From JBHHXR01 sp046757205 (GTDB lineage Bacteria > Pseudomonadota > Alphaproteobacteria > Rhodobacterales > Rhodobacteraceae), in the NCBI GenBank assembly GCA_046757205.1, contig JBHHXR010000043.1, forward strand, positions 1-17,322: 17,322 nucleotides of DNA, read 5' to 3'. The number at the start of each line of letters is the position of its first letter. The stretch's first letter is position 1. The translations under genes were made by a program, and so were the position numbers. Shown piece after piece: positions 7,832 through 13,949 of the stretch. The notes beneath the pieces are model-generated. The model searched no databases, had not been told where the DNA came from, and saw nothing but the letters and a program-made list of their open reading frames with translations.

Positions 7832-8274
7832 TGGGCGAGGTCCTGTTCTACCATCTCAGCGAGACGCCGCTGGAGCGGACGCTTCCCGGCCTGATTGAGA
7901 AGTCCCTTCACCGCGGCTGGCGGGTGTACGTGCGCGGCGGGCATCGCGAGCGTCTCGCGATGCTGGACGATTTCCTGTGGACCTACCGCGACGATTCCTT
8001 CCTGCCGCACGGCATGGCGGATCCGGCACGCCAGCCGGTATTCCTGTCCGACGCCGCCGGAAACCCGAACGCCGCCAACGTGCTCATGCTGATCGACGGC
8101 CTCGCCCTCGATTCCCGGGATACCGAAGAATTCGAACGGGTCTGTGTCCTGTTCGACGGCAACGACGCCGACGCCACGCAATCCGCCCGTTCCGACTGGC
8201 TGCGGGTCAGCAAAGCAGGTGGCGAGGCGATCTACTGGGCGCAGGAAAACGGCCGCTGGGTCCGCAAGTCCTAG
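7831..8274 (+). CDS. holC: DNA polymerase III subunit chi (HolC)
   Basis: Chi connects the clamp loader (through psi in gammaproteobacteria) to single-stranded DNA-binding protein at the replication fork. The 147-residue protein has the family pattern: FYHLSETPLERTLPGLIEKSL (residues 6-26), YVRGGHRERLAMLDDFLWTY (33-52), DDSFLPHG (54-61) and RQPVFLSD (67-74), followed by an N-rich turn and LMLIDG (85-90). The length is normal for HolC. The ATG at 7831 shares its first base with the last base of the pepA TGA stop; a GTG at 7828 is in frame but less likely. It is the last gene of the pepA-holC unit and converges on the protease gene that ends at 8297. Confidence 0.95.
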   Translation: MGEVLFYHLSETPLERTLPGLIEKSLHRGWRVYVRGGHRERLAMLDDFLWTYRDDSFLPHGMADPARQPVFLSDAAGNPNAANVLMLIDGLALDSRDTEEFERVCVLFDGNDADATQSARSDWLRVSKAGGEAIYWAQENGRWVRKS

Positions 8275-8278
8275 GGCG

Positions 8279-8293
8279 CCGGCCGGTGGCCGG
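8279..8293. terminator. GC-rich hairpin between convergent holC and protease genes
   Basis: CCGGCC-GGT-GGCCGG is a perfect 6-base stem with a 3-base loop, in the 22 bases between the holC stop and the stop of the convergent protease gene. There is no T tract on either side, so it would be an atypical terminator. It could serve both transcripts or merely reflect GC-rich sequence. Confidence 0.3.
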
Positions 8294-8296
8294 GTC

Positions 8297-8887
8297 TCAT
8301 CGCGTCAGCACCAGCCGGTCGCCTGCGATCTCGATCCGCGAAAAACGCGACAGGTAGGACATGCCTAACAGCGAGCCGTCCATCTCTCCGGCGCTGACAT
8401 GCGCGGGCACGTCGAAATCCGTCCAGTCCGCAAAGTCCACGCGTTCAAGCCTGACCGCCGCCGTGCGCACGGTTCCGTTGGCGGTCGTCGCGGTTCCGAG
8501 ATAGTCCAGCCGGGCGGTGTCGATGCCGGCCCGGGCCGCGTCGCGCTGCGACAGCACGATGGCGGTTGCACCGGTATCTACAATGAAACGAATGCTTTGC
8601 CCGTTTACCCTCACGTCGCCATAGAAATGCCCGTCCCCGGCCCGGCGCAGCACGGCGCGGTCCTGCCCGATCCGCTCAATCCGGCTGGGGAAAAGCTGCG
8701 AGGTGATGGTGTCGCGGAACCCGTAGACGGCGATGAAACCGAGGAAAATCAGCCCCCAGATCATCGCCTGCTGGAGGGTTTGCGACAACCGGCGGCGCCC
8801 GTCGAAAAGGTAGAAGGCGGCGATGGCCGCTCCCAGCAGGACCAGATAGATCAGGCGTCCAAGGTCGTTCGGATCGTCGGGCAGCAT
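8297..8887 (-). CDS. membrane-anchored retropepsin-like aspartic protease (clan AA, TIGR02281-type)
   Basis: The 196-residue protein has two N-terminal hydrophobic segments (about 11-27 and 41-57), followed by a soluble domain expected in the periplasm. That domain carries the retropepsin signature FIVDTGATAIVLS (101-113, catalytic D104) and the second fold motif SLLGMSYLSRFSRIEI (172-187). Only one DTG is present, so, as in other retropepsin-like proteins, activity would need a dimer (family knowledge). The length and layout match a family common in alphaproteobacteria whose substrates are largely unknown. The gene begins 46 bases after the ABC-F gene on the same strand and is probably co-transcribed with it. 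The ATG at 8887 was chosen because the hydrophobic segment follows soon after it. The fold is confident; the biological role is not known. Confidence 0.88.
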   Translation of the reverse strand: MLPDDPNDLGRLIYLVLLGAAIAAFYLFDGRRRLSQTLQQAMIWGLIFLGFIAVYGFRDTITSQLFPSRIERIGQDRAVLRRAGDGHFYGDVRVNGQSIRFIVDTGATAIVLSQRDAARAGIDTARLDYLGTATTANGTVRTAAVRLERVDFADWTDFDVPAHVSAGEMDGSLLGMSYLSRFSRIEIAGDRLVLTR

Positions 8888-8933
8888 GGTTTTCCACTTG
8901 CTCGGCGGGCCGGAGCCCGCGCGGTTTCGCCGG

Positions 8934-10799
8934 TCAGGCCGATTGCTCGGATTGCTCCAGCAGTTCCAGGGCCTGGAGCCAAAGCGCGTCGGCGCGTTCC
9001 AGGGCCGCCTCTATCTCGGATCGCTTGCGTTGCCATTTCAACTGCTCTTCGGCGTCCGAGTTCTGCCAGAAATCCGCGGCCGACAGGCGCCGGTCGATAT
9101 CTTTTCTAAGCGACTCCAGATGTGAAACCCGTTCTTCGCAGCGGCTCACCTCGCGTCGTGCCCGGTCCGGCGACAGGCGTCGTGCCGGTGACCGCGACTT
9201 CGCGTTGCCGGCGCGCTTGCCGTTGCCTGGCGTGGGCGTTGCGCGGCTTTTCAACAGCAGATCGCGATAGGCGTCGAGGTCCTCGCGGAATTCCGAAACA
9301 CGTCCGCCCCGAACCAGCCACAGCCGGTCGGCGACGCATTCGACAAGATGGGTGTCGTGGCTGACGAGGATGACCGCGCCATTGTAATCGGTCAGTGCCC
9401 GAACCAGCGCGTCGCGGCTCTGGATGTCCAGGTGATTGGTTGGCTCGTCGAGAATGATCAGTTGCGGCGCTTCCAGCGTCGCCAGCAGCAGCGAAAGCCG
9501 GGCCTTCTGCCCCCCTGAAAGGCGGTCGACGACAATGTCCGCAACATCCGGGCCGATGCCGCCGGCGGCCAGGCATGCGCGCAATTTCGCTGGCGGGTCA
9601 TCGCGAAGACGGCGCAGATGTTGCAGAGGGGTTTCGCTCGCGTCGAGTTCTTCGATCTGATGCTGCGCGAAATACCCGACGCGCAGCTTGCCCGCGCGGT
9701 GCAACTTCCCGTCCATCGGGTCGAGTTTTCCGGACACGAGTTTCGCCAGCGTCGATTTGCCCTCGCCGTTGGCGCCGAGAAGGGCAATGCGATCGTCCTG
9801 ATCGATGCGCAGATCGATGCCGCGCAGAACCGGCTGCCCCTGGTACCCGACGCTGACGTCTTCCAGGCGGACTATCGGCGGTGACAGGGTTTTAGGTTCC
9901 GGAAAGCGGAAGTCGGCGACGTGCTCGTCAGCGGCGGCGGCTATGGGCTGCATCCGTGCCAACGCCTTCAGACGCGACTGAGCCTGCCGCGCCTTGGTCG
10001 CCTTGTACCGGAAACGGTCCACGTAGGACTGCATATGGGCCCGCTCGGCGTCCTGCTTCTTTTTCAGCGCCGCCTGCTGCGCCAGTCTCGCGCGCCGCGT
10101 TTCGTCGAACGTGTCGTAGTTGCCGGAATACAGCGTCAACTTGCGCTCGTGAAGATGCAGGATGGAGCCGACGGCGCGGTTCAGCAGATGCCGGTCATGG
10201 CTTATGATGAGTATCGTGTGCGGATAGCGGGCGAGGAACGCCTCCAGCCAGACCGTGCCCTCCAGATCGAGGTAGTTCGTCGGTTCGTCGAGCAGCAGGA
10301 TATCCGGTCTGGCAAACAGCAACGAGGCCAGCGCCACACGCATCCGCCAGCCGCCGGAAAACTCGGCGCAGGACCGCGCCTGCGCCGCGCTGTCGAAGCC
10401 GAGCCCCTGCAGGATGACCGCGGCGCGGGCCTCGGCGGAATGGGCTTCGATGTCGGCAAGCCTTGTCTGGATTTCGGCGATCCGCATCGGATCGGTTTCT
10501 CTGTCCGCGGCCGCCATCAGGGATTGCCGTTCCGTGTCGGCCGAAAGGACCGTGTCGAGCAGGCTGTCGGCGCCGGCCGGGGCCTCCTGCGCGACGCCGC
10601 CGATGCGCGCGCCGCGCGGCGTTTCAATTTCGCCGGCGTCGAGCGGCAATTCGCCGCGTATCAGGCGAAACAGCGTCGTCTTGCCGGTGCCGTTCCGGCC
10701 CACAAGACCTACCTTGTGTCCGGCCGGGATCACGGCGCTGGCGTTCTCGATCAGCGGCTTGCCCGCCATCGAAAAGCTTATGTTGCGGAAACCCAGCAT
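8934..10799 (-). CDS. ABC-F family ATPase (YheS/Uup-like ribosome-associated factor)
   Basis: ABC-F proteins are soluble tandem ATPases that bind the ribosomal E site and affect translation. The 621 residues contain domain 1 with Walker A GRNGTGKTT (34-42), signature FSGGW (147-151) and Walker B LLLDEPTN (168-175). A charged linker rich in K, R, Q and A follows (about 230-300). Domain 2 has Walker A GANGEGKST (342-350), signature LSGGQ (427-431) and Walker B LIILDEPTN (447-455). A C-terminal coiled coil spans about 545-618. There are no transmembrane segments, so it is not a transporter. The C-terminal extension and the PLIENASAVIPAGHKVGLVGRNG start resemble YheS/Uup rather than antibiotic-resistance ABC-Fs, so a housekeeping translation role is more likely. 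The ATG at 10799 has no Shine-Dalgarno, and a candidate promoter sits so close that the mRNA may be leaderless. Confidence 0.95.
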   Translation of the reverse strand: MLGFRNISFSMAGKPLIENASAVIPAGHKVGLVGRNGTGKTTLFRLIRGELPLDAGEIETPRGARIGGVAQEAPAGADSLLDTVLSADTERQSLMAAADRETDPMRIAEIQTRLADIEAHSAEARAAVILQGLGFDSAAQARSCAEFSGGWRMRVALASLLFARPDILLLDEPTNYLDLEGTVWLEAFLARYPHTILIISHDRHLLNRAVGSILHLHERKLTLYSGNYDTFDETRRARLAQQAALKKKQDAERAHMQSYVDRFRYKATKARQAQSRLKALARMQPIAAAADEHVADFRFPEPKTLSPPIVRLEDVSVGYQGQPVLRGIDLRIDQDDRIALLGANGEGKSTLAKLVSGKLDPMDGKLHRAGKLRVGYFAQHQIEELDASETPLQHLRRLRDDPPAKLRACLAAGGIGPDVADIVVDRLSGGQKARLSLLLATLEAPQLIILDEPTNHLDIQSRDALVRALTDYNGAVILVSHDTHLVECVADRLWLVRGGRVSEFREDLDAYRDLLLKSRATPTPGNGKRAGNAKSRSPARRLSPDRARREVSRCEERVSHLESLRKDIDRRLSAADFWQNSDAEEQLKWQRKRSEIEAALERADALWLQALELLEQSEQSA

Positions 10800-10804
10800 G
10801 CGGC

Positions 10805-10833
10805 TGTGTCGCCTGCCGCGCGGCGGCTGTCAA
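10805..10833 (-). promoter_or_regulatory. candidate promoter of the ABC-F gene
   Basis: On the minus strand a perfect TTGACA lies at 10833-10828, followed 17 bases later by GACACA (10810-10805), a poor -10. Transcription would then start at or within a base or two of the ATG at 10799. The -35 is strong, but the weak -10 makes the call tentative. Confidence 0.35.
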
Positions 10834-10864
10834 TCGCGCAGCGATGCGCCGGTTTGGCCCTTTC

Positions 10865-10876
10865 GCACACCTGTGC
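10865..10876. repeat. perfect palindrome upstream of ndk (candidate operator)
   Basis: GCACA-CC-TGTGC is a perfect 5-base inverted repeat with a 2-base centre, in the divergent gap between the ABC-F gene and ndk. It lies just before an extended -10-like TGCTATTCG (10881-10889) that could serve ndk, so a bound protein would block that promoter. No regulator is indicated by the sequence. Confidence 0.3.
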
Positions 10877-10940
10877 TTCATGCTATTCGCCGCGCGAAAC
10901 TTCTCAGGGGCAGGGGTTGCCCGCAATCAAGGAAACCGAA

Positions 10941-11363
10941 ATGGCCGTCCAGCGCACTTTTTCGATCATCAAACCCGATGCCACGAACCGGAACCTGACG
11001 GGAAAGATCAACGCCAAGTTCGAAGAGGCGGGTTTGCGGATCATCGCGCAGAAGCGGCTCCGGCTGACCAGGGATCAGGCCGGCGAGTTCTACGCCGTGC
11101 ACAGGGAGCGCCCGTTCTACGACGAGCTGTGCGAGTTCATGGCGTCCGCGCCGATCGTCGTGCAGGTTCTGGAAGGCGAGGATGCGATTGCGAAAAACCG
11201 CCAGGTGATGGGCGCCACCAACCCCGCCGACGCCGACGACGGCACGATCCGCAAGGAATTCGCTCTGTCGATGGGCGAGAACTCGGTGCACGGATCGGAC
11301 GGGCCCGAGACCGCCAGAGAGGAAATCGCGTTCTTCTTTTCAGGTATCGAGCTGGTCGGCTGA
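10941..11363 (+). CDS. ndk: nucleoside diphosphate kinase
   Basis: Ndk transfers the gamma-phosphate of ATP to nucleoside diphosphates through a phosphohistidine and balances the cytoplasmic NTP and dNTP pools. The 140-residue product is full length. It begins MAVQRTFSIIKPDA (catalytic-site K11), contains YAVHRERPFYDEL (51-63) and GATNPADADDGTIR (91-104), and carries the active-site signature ENSVHGSDGPETA (113-125) with phosphorylated H117. The start at 10941 follows AAGGAA 6 bases upstream. It is monocistronic here: the next gene on the right is a convergent cupin gene whose stop codon lies inside ndk, giving a 24-base tail-to-tail overlap. Confidence 0.97.
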   Translation: MAVQRTFSIIKPDATNRNLTGKINAKFEEAGLRIIAQKRLRLTRDQAGEFYAVHRERPFYDELCEFMASAPIVVQVLEGEDAIAKNRQVMGATNPADADDGTIRKEFALSMGENSVHGSDGPETAREEIAFFFSGIELVG

Positions 11364-11756
11364 CATTGCGGCGCGACGCGGCGCCGGTTGCTGTTCCAGT
11401 TGCACTATCGCGGCGCGAAACTCTTCCGTGCCGAGGACGGTTGATACGTGTCCCGGTCCGGACGTGTCTTCCATCCGCCACACGTCGCCGGCGCGCAGGG
11501 TCCGCTCCGACCCGTCCCCGGCCTGCACCAGCAGGGCGCCGGACAGGCAGAACAGGACCTGCCTTTTGGGTGAGGGGTGCCGGTCGCCGGACCAGCCGCA
11601 GGGGAGCGTGAGGAACAGGAGCTTGGTCGCATCCTCCGCGTCCGACGCCATGAGTACCGGCGCCGGTGGTGCGAACGCCGTCATCTCGAAAGTGATCTCA
11701 CCGTCCTCGAAAAGCGAGATACCGTCCGCGTCTTCCACAAGGTGGTAGAATTTCAT
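11340..11756 (-). CDS. small cupin-domain protein of unknown function
   Basis: The 138-residue protein has a single conserved beta-barrel (cupin_2-like) domain. Motif 1 falls around WSGDRHPSPKRQVLFCLSG (55-73), where H60 and Q66 sit at usual metal-ligand positions. Motif 2 is around TLRAGDVWRMEDTSGPGHVS (86-105, with H103). No enzymatic partner domain is visible, and cupins are too diverse for substrate prediction. The ATG at 11756 has GAGG upstream (AGGACTGAGGTGATG) and lies 4 bases after the stop of the TfoX_C gene, so it is most likely the last gene of the purM-purN-tfoX-like operon. Its 3' end overlaps ndk by 24 bases, which means purine-operon readthrough would run antisense into ndk. 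The fold is fairly sure; the role is unknown. Confidence 0.8.
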   Translation of the reverse strand: MKFYHLVEDADGISLFEDGEITFEMTAFAPPAPVLMASDAEDATKLLFLTLPCGWSGDRHPSPKRQVLFCLSGALLVQAGDGSERTLRAGDVWRMEDTSGPGHVSTVLGTEEFRAAIVQLEQQPAPRRAAMSADQLDT

Positions 11757-11760
11757 CACC

Positions 11761-12099
11761 TCAGTCCTCTCGCCATACGACGCCGAGCGCGTCGAGCTGC
11801 CTTTCCCATTCCAACGCACCGCCGTCCGCCCCTTGAACCGAGGCGACGATTTCATCGAATACCTCGCGTAGCCGGGATCTTTCCTCGGCGTCGAGATCGT
11901 TCCACGGCCGCCCCTGAAGTCCCAGATACAGCGCGTAGAAGGCGATGAAATGCGGCCGTTGGCCGGAGCGCAGCAATTTCCGGTATGCCGCTTCCGCGCC
12001 GAGCGCGCGCAGCGGCTCCGCGGTGTCGATCCCGGCGCGCGCGAACGCCTTGGCCGACGCCGGGCCGAGATTGCGTATCGCCGAGACCGGCGCGCTCAC
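11761..12099 (-). CDS. stand-alone TfoX C-terminal (helix-hairpin-helix) domain protein
   Basis: The 112-residue protein resembles the TfoX/Sxy C-terminal domain. It opens SAIRNLGPASAKAFARAGI, a helix-hairpin-helix start, followed by DTAEPLRALGAEAAYRKLL and the typical aromatic-rich FIAFYALYLGLQGRPWNDL (51-69). The last 40 residues are a charged helix ending WERQLDALGVVWRED. There is no TfoX N-terminal domain, so the competence role of Sxy should not be transferred. Small TfoX_C-only proteins are widespread in alphaproteobacteria and uncharacterised as far as I know. The GTG at 12099 overlaps the purN stop (GTGA) and is preceded by AAGGTGG, a good ribosome-binding site inside the purN 3' end. 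Co-transcription with purM and purN is very likely; a DNA-binding function is only inferred from the fold. Confidence 0.82.
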   Translation of the reverse strand: MSAPVSAIRNLGPASAKAFARAGIDTAEPLRALGAEAAYRKLLRSGQRPHFIAFYALYLGLQGRPWNDLDAEERSRLREVFDEIVASVQGADGGALEWERQLDALGVVWRED

Positions 12100-12695
12100 G
12101 TGATCGCCACCTTGCGCCGGTCTCCGGCCGCGAAACGGCGAAGAACCGCCGGGTACAACCGGTGCTCCATAGGCAGAAGGCGCGCCGCCAGTGTTTGCGG
12201 CGTGTCGTCATCCCTCACCGCGATGACGGCCTGTCCGAGAATCGGGCCGCCGTCGAGCTGCGGCGTCACCTCGTGCACCGTGCATCCGTGCACGGCCATC
12301 CCGGCGGCCAGCGCCCGGGCATGGGTGTCCAGCCCGGGAAACAGCGGCAGGATGGACGGGTGGATGTTCAGGACACAGCCCGCCCAGCGGGAGGTGAAGG
12401 CGGCGGTCAGGATACGCATGAAACCGGCCAGGCAGATGACATCCGGCTTCACCGCGTCCAAGGCGCTGTCCAGCGCGGCTTCGAAGCCGGCGCGGTCGCC
12501 GTCGAACCGGCGATGATCAACAACGGCGCTCGGAACGCCGAGATCCGCCGCCTTCTCCAGCCCCGTGGCATCGGGATTGTTTGACAGGACCAGTACCGGC
12601 TCCGCGGGATGGGACGGCGCCTGCATGTCGCGAACCAGCGCCACCATGTTGGAGCCGCTGCCCGAGATCAGGACCGCCACGCGCTTCCGGCTCAT
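12096..12695 (-). CDS. purN: phosphoribosylglycinamide formyltransferase PurN
   Basis: PurN transfers a formyl group from 10-formyltetrahydrofolate to GAR, the third step of de novo purine synthesis. The 199-residue product has the phosphate-binding SGSGSN loop (11-16), VICLAGFMRIL (86-96), the catalytic segment VLNIHPSILPLFPG (108-121, with N110 and H112), HGCTVHEV (136-143) and the catalytic aspartate in LDGGPILGQ (D148). The E. coli triad Asn-His-Asp is therefore intact. The ATG at 12695 overlaps the purM stop as ATGA, supporting translational coupling, and the stop overlaps the next GTG start. The length is slightly short but normal for the family. Confidence 0.97.
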   Translation of the reverse strand: MSRKRVAVLISGSGSNMVALVRDMQAPSHPAEPVLVLSNNPDATGLEKAADLGVPSAVVDHRRFDGDRAGFEAALDSALDAVKPDVICLAGFMRILTAAFTSRWAGCVLNIHPSILPLFPGLDTHARALAAGMAVHGCTVHEVTPQLDGGPILGQAVIAVRDDDTPQTLAARLLPMEHRLYPAVLRRFAAGDRRKVAIT

Positions 12696-13738
12696 TCCAA
12701 CGAGCCGCGGAAGCTGACGCCGGCGCCGTCGATGACCGTACCGATGGCAATGACGGTTTCGCCATGCGCAGCGATCGACGCGGCTATTCTCTCCGCCTGC
12801 CCGGCGCCGGCAATGACAACCATCCCGATCCCGCAGTTGAACGTCCTCAGCGCCTCGGCCTGATCCAGGCCCGACCGGTCGACCAGCCAGCGGAACACAG
12901 CCGGGAGCCGCCACGCCGAGAGGTCGATATCAGCGCCAAGGCCGTCGGGCAGGGCCCGCGGCAGGTTTTCGCTCAGGCCGCCGCCGGTGATATGCGCCAG
13001 CCCATGCACACCGCCGCCGCGAACCGCTTCGAGGCAGGGGCGCACATAGATGCGCGTAGGCGCCAGCAACGCGGAACCGAGCGCGCCGGCGGAGAACGGA
13101 CAGGGCTCGTCCCAGCCGAGCCCGGCCTGCGCGACGATCCTGCGAACCAGTGAGAAGCCATTGGAATGAACGCCGTTCGAAGCCAGTCCCAGCACGACGT
13201 CGCCTTCGCGGACGCCACTGGGCAGCCCGGTCCCGCGTTCCAGCGCGCCCACCGCGAATCCGGCGAGGTCGAAATCGTCGCCGCCATACATGCCCGGCAT
13301 CTCCGCCGTCTCGCCGCCGACAAGCGCGCATCCGGCGGACCTGCAACCGTCAGCGATCCCGGCGACGATGCTCTCCGCCGCCCGCGGCCGAAGCTTGCCG
13401 GTGGCGTAGTAATCCAGAAAGAAAAGCGGCTCCGCGCCCTGGCAGACGAGATCGTTGACGCACATCGCAACCAGATCGGTACCGATACCGTCGAACAGCC
13501 CGGTCTCGATGGCGATACGCAGCTTGGTGCCAACGCCGTCGGTGGCGGCCACCAGGATCGGGTCGGAATACCCGGCTTCGCGCAAATCGAAAAACGCGCC
13601 GAACCCGCCGAGCCCCTGCATCACACCCGGCCGCGCCGTGGTTGCGGCAAGAGGCTTGATCTGCTCGACGAGCCGGTTGCCGGCATCGATGTCTACGCCG
13701 GCCTCGGCATAGCTCAGCCGCTTTGCACGATCCGTCAT
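12692..13738 (-). CDS. purM: phosphoribosylformylglycinamidine cyclo-ligase (AIR synthetase) PurM
   Basis: PurM closes the imidazole ring, converting FGAM to AIR with ATP in purine synthesis. The 348-residue protein has the family features in order: LSYAEAGVDIDAGNRLV (8-24), the glycine-rich GLGGFGAFF (42-50), AATDGVGTKL (64-73), DLVAMCVNDLVCQGAEPLFFLDYYATG (88-114), LVGGETAEMPGMY (139-151) and LASNGVHSNGFSLVR (185-199), ending with the HITGGGLSENLPR glycine-rich loop (249-261). The ATG at 13738 gives the usual N-terminus; in-frame sequence further upstream is non-conserved and would run into the divergent tRNA. This is the promoter-proximal gene of purM-purN-tfoX-like-cupin. I could not place a convincing purM promoter in the 114-base gap to the tRNA. 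Confidence 0.97.
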   Translation of the reverse strand: MTDRAKRLSYAEAGVDIDAGNRLVEQIKPLAATTARPGVMQGLGGFGAFFDLREAGYSDPILVAATDGVGTKLRIAIETGLFDGIGTDLVAMCVNDLVCQGAEPLFFLDYYATGKLRPRAAESIVAGIADGCRSAGCALVGGETAEMPGMYGGDDFDLAGFAVGALERGTGLPSGVREGDVVLGLASNGVHSNGFSLVRRIVAQAGLGWDEPCPFSAGALGSALLAPTRIYVRPCLEAVRGGGVHGLAHITGGGLSENLPRALPDGLGADIDLSAWRLPAVFRWLVDRSGLDQAEALRTFNCGIGMVVIAGAGQAERIAASIAAHGETVIAIGTVIDGAGVSFRGSLE

Positions 13739-13812
13739 CGGTGCTTGTTCCCGAGTTTCATCTGGCGACCGTTTACCCCAAGCCTCCGGTATTGGAAACT
13801 GCGCAATCGGAC

Positions 13813-13842
13813 TTGACCGCGAGAGCCTGCCAAGCGTATCCC
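13813..13842 (+). promoter_or_regulatory. sigma-70-type promoter of the tRNA gene
   Basis: TTGACC (13813-13818) and TATCCC (13837-13842) are separated by 18 bases. The expected start, near 13849, is only about 4 bases before the mature tRNA 5' end at 13853, as is common for stable RNA genes. The GC-rich stretch after the -10 (ACTTCGCGGC) resembles a stringent-type discriminator, an inference. Confidence 0.55.
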
Positions 13843-13852
13843 ACTTCGCGGC

Positions 13853-13929
13853 GGGCCTGTAGCTCAATTGGTTAGAGCAGAGCGCTCATAACGCTTTGGT
13901 TGGGGGTTCGAGTCCCTCCGGGCCTACCA
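13853..13929 (+). tRNA. tRNA with anticodon CAU, most likely tRNA-Ile2 (lysidine-modified)
   Basis: This folds as a complete 77-base tRNA with encoded CCA. The acceptor is GGGCCTG/CGGGCCT, the D arm GCTC/GAGC, the anticodon stem GAGCG/CGCTT with loop CTCATAA, and the T arm GGGGG-TTCGAGT-CCCTC. The discriminator is A. The anticodon CAT is at 13887-13889. CAU tRNAs may be initiator Met, elongator Met or Ile2. Initiator is excluded because the anticodon stem lacks the three G-C pairs and position 1 pairs. The C4-G69 and C5-G68 pairs are those that TilS uses in E. coli to recognise tRNA-Ile2, so I favour Ile reading AUA after lysidine modification; elongator Met is the alternative. G1 faces U72, an unusual terminal wobble pair. 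Confidence 0.9.
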
Positions 13930-13949
13930 GTTGCACTGAAAGACCTGAT

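Noticed and set aside
8934..10799. ABC-F protein as an antibiotic-resistance determinant
   Set aside because: Its C-terminal coiled coil and N-terminal sequence resemble the housekeeping YheS/Uup type, and there is no mobile or resistance context.
9921..10940. N-terminal extension that would make ndk part of a 480-residue protein
   Set aside because: The extra region is antisense to the ABC-F gene. Ndk has its standard start at 10941 with a ribosome-binding site.
13754..13800. AGTTTC / GAAACT inverted repeat between purM and the tRNA
   Set aside because: Six-base arms separated by 35 bases are within chance expectation and do not frame a clear promoter.
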